A stretch of 64,000 nucleotides of DNA from Eretmocerus hayati (lineage: Eukaryota; Arthropoda; Insecta; Hymenoptera; Aphelinidae): contig CM056741.1 of the NCBI GenBank assembly GCA_029851415.1, positions 161,683,685 through 161,747,684 of the forward strand. Direction: 5' to 3'. This document shows, one piece after another, positions 58,504-64,000 of this stretch. The position numbers and the translations under genes are program-made. Under the pieces are notes generated by a model. The model saw only the letters and a program-made list of their open reading frames with translations, ran no database searches and had not been told where the DNA came from. How positions within the stretch are numbered: position 1 is the first letter of the stretch; every line of letters starts with the position of its first letter.

Positions 58504-58796
58504 CACGTTGAAAAATTTGAATCACAGATGATGATTTTTTACTTGAATCATAGTTTCGCAAATTATCAATACTGTCTATTACAATCTCTAGAAAGCTCTT
58601 TTCCGAAGGGAGTCACGAGTAAATGCCCCTCTTTTCTGCCGAGGGATACAGTTGAAAGCCTTAGAAAATTTCATAATCACCAATATAGCCAATAGACTGA
58701 TCGTCTTGTTTGAAAACATTTCTATCGGCACTAAGTTCTTCCCATACTCCGATCGAATTTTCCTACAGATAAGATGCACTTTTATCAGAACTTTTC

Positions 58797-58912
58797 TGTC
58801 GAGTGGGGGGCGGAGCCCCCCACACCCCCCGCCGGGGGCTTCGCCCCTGGACCCCCACCAGGGGTTGCACCCCTGGACCCCGCCCGCCCTCGGCTAACTA
58901 CTCGACTTCTTT
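58797..58912. repeat. GC-rich multi-hairpin island
   Basis: About 115 bp of extreme GC in AT-rich DNA, built from short palindromes (GGGGGGCGGAGCCCCCC, CCGGGGGCTTCGCCCC, CCAGGGGTTGCACCCCTGG). It is enclosed by GTCGAGT (58799) and ACTCGAC (ends 58912). Hairpins with GCTTCGC or GGAGCC turns of this style are usual in intergenic repeats of some bacteria, organelles and large DNA viruses. Here it is flush with insect-like DNA on both sides. Confidence 0.65.
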
Positions 58913-59207
58913 GAAGACGATACGTCATTTAGCTCGGCTTCAATATAGACGATCCTGTACCGGCACGAACTAAACGTCAAACGAGGGATTCCTACACTCA
59001 TTCTTGCGTTACTCGCATACACGTAATCGCGAGATAACTCTCAGCGCAAATAAAATCAGAATGATCTTTGGATAATACCAACCCCTCCTGAAGTTTGGAC
59101 AAAGTAATATCCATGATATGTCCAAAACTTCCCTCGGCCCTACCTCGCACTTGCGCGTTGCTTACTCACAAATATCTGGGGCTTGTTAATTGCGTGTTAG
59201 CAACTTT
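58913..59207. other. Spacer inside the recombinase segment
   Basis: No gene or repeat recognised between the GC-rich island and the right GTGCGTAAAGCA cluster. Confidence 0.3.
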
Positions 59208-59415
59208 CCGGTCAGTATTATAAAAAATGCAATACGCAACTCTGGCGAAAGCTTTCCACCCTCGTGCGAACTTTCCGCCCTCATGTGATGCTTTCCGCAC
59301 GGTTGAGATTGCTTTCCACCCTCGTCGGTGCGCTCCTCGGGCGTAAAGCAACTCAACCGTGCGTAAAGCATCACAATCGTGCGTAAAGCATCGCACTCGT
59401 GCGTAAAACGACTTT
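59208..59415. repeat. GTGCGTAAAGCA palindromic cluster, right of the recombinase gene
   Basis: The right half carries GGGCGTAAAGCAACTCAACC, CGTGCGTAAAGCATCAC, CGTGCGTAAAGCATCGC and CGTGCGTAAAACG. The left half carries related units in the inverse orientation (GATGCTTTCCGCACGGTTGAG, GATTGCTTTCCACC). The block thus folds back around about 59330. It shares AACCGTGCGTAAAGCA with the left cluster at 55800-55905. Confidence 0.65.
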
Positions 59416-60000
59416 TTCGCCATCGGTGCGTATAATACTATTTCTTTCGCATTATTCCATATTGGGACTTTATTGAAGTCACATCAAAAACTTACTCTCA
59501 AACAGAAGAACTTTGGTACCAGTTGATAAAAGAATTACAAGTTTGGTCCTCCTTCCCATGTTCTACAACATTATGCATCATCTGATACCAAAACCATTCA
59601 AACTTACGATTTACTTCTGCATGTTGCACGAATTTTCTTACCAGAGTTGGAGATTCGTTAGAAACCACGTGAAAATGATTTCAATGAAAGTGACACTGAC
59701 GAATTCGAGAATAAATCATATGTCACCAGAGAAAATATTATTTGGTTCATGAATACCCGGAGAAAAGATTTTTTTCGGCGAAGTATGCATAAGAACATAT
59801 CATTTCTCCAGAATTCTCGATTTTTTCAAGGAATTTACAGAATTTTGGGTACCTAATTCCATGCACCCTATCTAGGTTAGAACAATAATCCGTTCTGCAA
59901 AAAAGCGCAGGAAAAGTTCGAGGACGAGCAATCTAAACAATCCGATCTTGTAACCTCTTCAAGATACCCAGGAAATTTCATTACTTTTTGTTACTGAACT
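59416..60000. other. Intergenic DNA, no gene recognised
   Basis: A frame of 79 codons (59513-59752) has no motif. Nothing else was found. Confidence 0.3.
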
Positions 60001-60160
60001 TTAATGTATTTCCGATCAACTTTGACTGATGTCTTCACTGCGATTCCAGTACTCAACAGTCATCAGCGAGAAGGCTGAAATTTCAGTGACCTTGGGGTTC
60101 GGACGGGTCTTTGTTACTGAAGTTTTATGAAGTTTTAGTGAGCATCGCCGACTCTTCAGT

Positions 60161-60394
60161 AACACTAATATTCATAGTTGTTATAACTCGAGAGTTAAGA
60201 ATTGAGAAACGGGTTAGGCGGTGTAATCGGCGTAGACAAAAAATGAGTTCAAGTCTGTGGTGTTCTGATGCATTGGGACAATGTGAGGTGAATGAACAGT
60301 CTATGGCTCATTCTTCTGCCACGCCGATTACAGCGCCTAATCCGCAGATCAGTTCTTAACTCTCGGGTTATAACGACTATGAATACCAGTGTTA
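60161..60394. mobile_element. Hairpin MITE, TAACACT-TATTCATAGT ends, copy 2
   Basis: Ends TAACACTAATATTCATAGTT and AACGACTATGAATACCAGTGTTA (given in part) are inverted. Pairing continues for about 70 bp through GAGAGTTAAGAA and GCGGTGTAATCGGCGT against their inverses. It is related to 36981-37152. Non-coding, 234 bp. Confidence 0.65.
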
Positions 60395-60668
60395 TTAGAC
60401 AATTTATTGAAATTTCAGTGCTGCAAAGGTCCTGGCAGATCACATTTTCTGGAGTTTCAGTGAGTATGGCTGATGATGTTCGAGGAACACCTACTGAATT
60501 TACAGAGAGGCACACTGAAACTTGAGCGGATATGGTGGTCAGGATCTTTCAAGAACTGAAATTTCAGTGAATTGTCTCACTGATCAATCAATCATGCTCA
60601 ATGAAATTTCAGTGCTTCAAAGGTCTTGGCGGAGCATAATTACTGAAGTTTCAGTGAGCAATACTGGC

Positions 60669-60829
60669 TGCGTCTACATGAGACTGATTCAGCGCGGATT
60701 CAGCGCCGATTCTTGCCCGTACGGGAGGATAATCGATAAAACAGGACTCTTTTCGTGCTCTGTTTTATCGACTTTTCGTCCGCACGGACAAGAATCTGTG
60801 CTGATTCAGTCTCATGTAGACGCAGCCAC
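60669..60829. mobile_element. Hairpin MITE, GGCTGCGTCTACATGAGACT ends
   Basis: The left end GGCTGCGTCTACATGAGACT is the exact inverse of the right end, and inner pairing continues (GATTCAGC, GATTCTTG, TCGATAAAACAG). ACT flanks both sides, a possible 3-bp target duplication, as used by PIF/Harbinger-type elements. About 161 bp. Its terminal motif GTCTACAT is shared with the much larger palindrome at 50001-51073. Confidence 0.7.
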
Positions 60830-61110
60830 TGATGGATCAGTGAGCTTCACTGACATTTGAGGGGATGTTCACTGATTAGCCAGTGAGACACGTTGAAATG
60901 TCAGTGATATGAGCTGTTGGGACTCTTGAAGCACTCTAATTACAGTAATTCGTCGTATTGATTCATCAGTGAAGCTCACTGAAACTGTAGTGACGAGGAT
61001 TCGCCTGACCCCCAAGGTCGTTGAAGTCCAATTCCAGTGTATATTCAAAGTACGTACTGAAGTAATCGGTGGAGAATGATTCGACATCAACTGAGATTCA
61101 GTGACTTCTC

Positions 61111-64000
61111 ACTGATTGGCACGGAGAGAGTACCCCGACAAACACTAAAAAATTTCGAGATTGATCCATCAAGGCAAAACTTTATTCGCGAAGATCTCAT
61201 CCTCCAACTTGAATTCAGCCTCACACATTACAGAAAACATCAGAAAAGAGCATCTACATCCATATAACCTTATATATATATCAAAGTTGTGCACTAAATC
61301 CACTTCTCTTTTACTGCTAAGCGGATCATGATCTTCACTACTGGCGATAATCAGGGTCAGAATGAATGATGCCGAGGCCGCATTGCGCACAAATTAGGAA
61401 TCAGTGGTGTCGAGAAGCCAAGCTTAGAGAGAGAGAAACCACATTGGAACGAGACAAGGGTGGGATTTCAGGGTGGTTATGTTGGAGGGAACAATCACTG
61501 GCGTCTATATTATGCGAGTGAGCTTTAGCCTTATATCTTAGTCGAGAAGAAGCGTTATAATATGGTACGTATACGTCTAGTAGATCAATAATTCAAGCGC
61601 CACGTCGGATATGATGAGCCCAAGCGCAAGTGTCAGTCCGTAACAGAGATCAGAGAGTTTATGACCCAAGCCACACTGTGTCTAGGCCGCAAGAAAACCG
61701 CGAAAGCGTGAAAAATTTGGATTACGCTTGAATTGTATGTATGTACTGTATACGACAACGTATACGAGCTATTCTGTGTACATAACGGGGATGTAAGCGC
61801 GTGTATTTAATGCATGTGTATGAGGGTAAGTGTACATAGGAAAGCTGTGTTGAAGTTGATGTCAGTGGCTTTGCGTGGGGTTGCGTCAGAGAACCGGAAT
61901 TGATACGCGTGACAGGGGTAAAGTGAGCTAATAAATGTCTTTGGTGATGCATCGTCACCCACTTCACGAATACTCGCCCTCTACTTTCTTTTTTTTCAAA
62001 GTGATTGTTAACCATAAGCATTGTCGTTCTATAATATGAATATGCAACCAGTTTGCGGTTTACCAAGACCACTTTCAATTTAAAAGCCATTTGATGTGTC
62101 ATAGAAGGGTATTTATTTTTCAATCGTGTACATTTCACTTGATGTATAATCAGCCATGAAAAACTACCATGAAAGAAATACTTATAGACTTTGCACTGAA
62201 CTCAGTCTGATAACGTGATGAACATCAGAATATGATGATGATATTTTATCAATGAAACTATAAATGAAGTCTCGAATAAAGTCCATCAACAGAACTGCCA
62301 TAACCCGTGGCTACTCTTTCGAGTGTTCTTATTAGTCAAATAAACCTATATTTTTCCATTCTTATAAGATTGTACCAATGACTAACTCCGGAACGATGAA
62401 ATTCATTATGGAATCATCAGACATGAGCATATCCACAAAAATCAGAGGTCATTTCATTGGGAAAAAATTCCCGTCCTCTAAAGCTCAATCTGATAATATA
62501 ACACCCTACCAAATTAGCAAACATGAAAGTATTCGTCAATGTAGAAGAGTCAAGTCCCCCGAAATATCTTCCAGTGCGGTCATTATCGAACACAAGGTTT
62601 ATAAGGTTGATTCGATTGACCTAAGCATAATTGAATAAATCTACAGTGACCGTAAAGATTGTCAGAATCGGCAACATGTTTGGTGAATTATTGATATCGA
62701 GTCATTTAAGTCTTTACAACTTATTGGAAATCAATCTAGTACAAATAGAATCTGATATAGAGAACGAGCAATCATATTCACAAAATCAGATAAATAGCGT
62801 TGATGAGATTCAGAATAATTCTGTTAAAAATGATGCATTGCAATTCTACTGATGGAAGATGAGACGAAATTGCAAGTCAAATTCTGAACTGACCCGGAAT
62901 GACAAGCGAACAAGCTCACCAATTCGCTCACCAAGCGATTAGCATTTTCCCTCTTGAATGTAGAAAAAGGAGGGCGAGAACTAACTTGATTCATCGCGAG
63001 CTTTCCCAACAAAAATTCTATTTAAAAGTTTTGATTGAAAGAGTCCTCTCCAGATGATATTCTCATGCTAATTACATCGTCAACGTGTACAATCGGTTGA
63101 CCTAAGGCGTTCTTCTGCGAAATATCATCTTGGCCAAAACGATTTCACGGTGAATAAGCTTGTACTTGATTTTTCCTCATTTGTCATTACTATTTTTCTC
63201 CGAGCCTCTACATTTTCACCTACCCCGGAAGAACGAAGTTTGAGCTTTCTGATGTCAAGATTGGTAGTGCGGCTGCTCCCAGTCTTGTTCTTTTCGAACG
63301 CTATACATGAGCAAATGGATTCTATCGATTTCAATTGCTCTCTCTACAATCTTACAGAATGTACACTTGTCGTTGAGAGTGCTCAAATTTTATGTCGTGT
63401 AGCCTCTATGGGAATTAAAAATTTTATAATCACGAGCTGCTAAAGAACTGGCTAACAATTTCTTTGGCGCGCGTGACAAACGGCTTGTATAACTAAAACG
63501 AGCACCCCTCTGATCGATTTCTTAATTAATCGACGAACTTAGATTGATATTCGTTAATTGAGGAAACGGTGCTTTCTAGTTTCCTTTTTTCAGCTTCAGT
63601 TCTTCCAGATCGAGTGTCGCTGAGGGGTGACAAGTTTTAATAAGGTGAAAAAATCCGATTTGTACAGGCACTCTCTTCGTCATTCTGGCTCTTTTCACTG
63701 TCGAAATAATCGAGAGTCTGAGAGTAATTACTGGCAATGAATTAATTTTTCATTGAATAGAAGTCCTACTCATATATTTTACCACAAAGTAATCAAATGA
63801 ACAACTACAGAGAAGTATCTCCGTTTCTATGTAGGAGAATTGCATCATTTCATATAAGTGACAAAGACAATGAGGAAACTCATGCTAACGAAATTCGAAC
63901 AATACGTTACACGAAGGCAACTTTTTTTAGACTAAGATGAATTTTCCGGTCATCATATGTTATTGAACTATCTTAAATGAGAGTCATAATTGTAACCGTT
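61111..64000. other. Intergenic DNA, two overlapping weak frames
   Basis: Frames at 62378-62638 and 62631-62852 (+) overlap by a few bases in different phases and could be one frameshifted ORF of about 155 codons. Both are hydrophilic and I recognise no family. The minus-strand frame 61722-62138 (138 codons) has no domain. No repeat element was seen. Confidence 0.3.

Larger units (their letters stand above)
60001..61110. repeat. CAGTGA-rich fold-back repeat, interrupted by two MITEs
   Basis: TTTCAGTGA/TCACTGAAA motifs recur at least 15 times in both orientations. Two units in the same orientation (from 60405 and 60600, both GAAATTTCAGTGCTNCAAAGG) are about 195 bp apart. The far right (60970-61040) contains GACCCCCAAGGTCG, the inverse of GTGACCTTGGGGTTCGG at 60088, so the outer parts form a diverged long inverted repeat. 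The MITEs at 60161-60394 and 60669-60829 interrupt it. Confidence 0.55.

Noticed and set aside
62378..62852. Two overlapping frames that could be one frameshifted gene
   Set aside because: Plausible composition but no family, start context or homologous copy; not enough to call.

Overview
The window is AT-rich animal nuclear DNA. It shows GT-AG introns, one short insect-style intron, a poly(A)-tailed LINE insertion, many MITEs and abundant minisatellites. There are no bacterial operons, ribosome-binding sites or CRISPR arrays. The texture (GA/GAC/CGT simple repeats, runs of tata-gcgc, 70-100 bp introns, a defensin-like secreted peptide) fits an insect, and I would guess Hymenoptera, but no diagnostic gene proves the order.

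Gene content is very low; only two loci can be supported as real protein genes. (1) 27443-28772 (+) is a two-exon gene for a small secreted six-cysteine peptide. A signal-peptide exon and a cysteine exon join in frame across an intron that has been invaded by a microsatellite-carrying MITE. (2) 56455-57607 (+) is a two-exon tyrosine recombinase of Crypton/YR type (356 residues over two exons) with all catalytic residues in place. It is bracketed, 3.6 kb apart, by palindromic clusters of the same GTGCGTAAAGCA motif, and a strange GC-rich hairpin island lies inside the bracket. A third coding segment, 46059-46763 (+), is the RNase H end of a young 5'-truncated LINE with a perfect 15-bp target duplication and poly(A) tail.

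The rest is dominated by non-autonomous mobile elements and tandem repeats. By region: 1-6 kb has a hairpin MITE, a pair of retroelement-like repeats and an 849-bp fold-back. 6.7-7.0 kb has one copy of a C-rich dispersed family that recurs at 48.7-49.6 kb. 7-17.5 kb is mostly unique intergenic DNA with purine-rich simple sequence. 17.6-18.4 kb is a pogo/Tigger-like element. 19.5-20.1 kb is a CCACCCA array. 23.2-23.9 kb holds a hairpin plus an orientation-switching minisatellite. 26.6-32.1 kb holds the peptide gene, two copies of a CACTGT-ended element and several hairpins. 36.98-38.75 kb is a nest of MITEs and three kinds of minisatellite. 39.9-41.65 kb is a roughly 95-bp satellite containing a B-box-like motif. 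43.0 kb is a hAT-like MITE. 46-47.2 kb has the LINE and a decayed hammerhead-like motif. 50.0-51.07 kb is a 1.07-kb palindrome. 52.6-53.5 kb has two abutting TTAA elements. 55.8-59.4 kb is the recombinase locus. 60-61.1 kb is a CAGTGA-rich fold-back split by two MITEs.

The best candidates for something undescribed are the tyrosine recombinase segment with its matching flanking palindromes, the hidden six-cysteine peptide gene, and the family of microsatellite-bearing CACTGT elements that shares a border motif with the other CCACCCA arrays. All calls come from reading the sequence by eye; no database search was possible.
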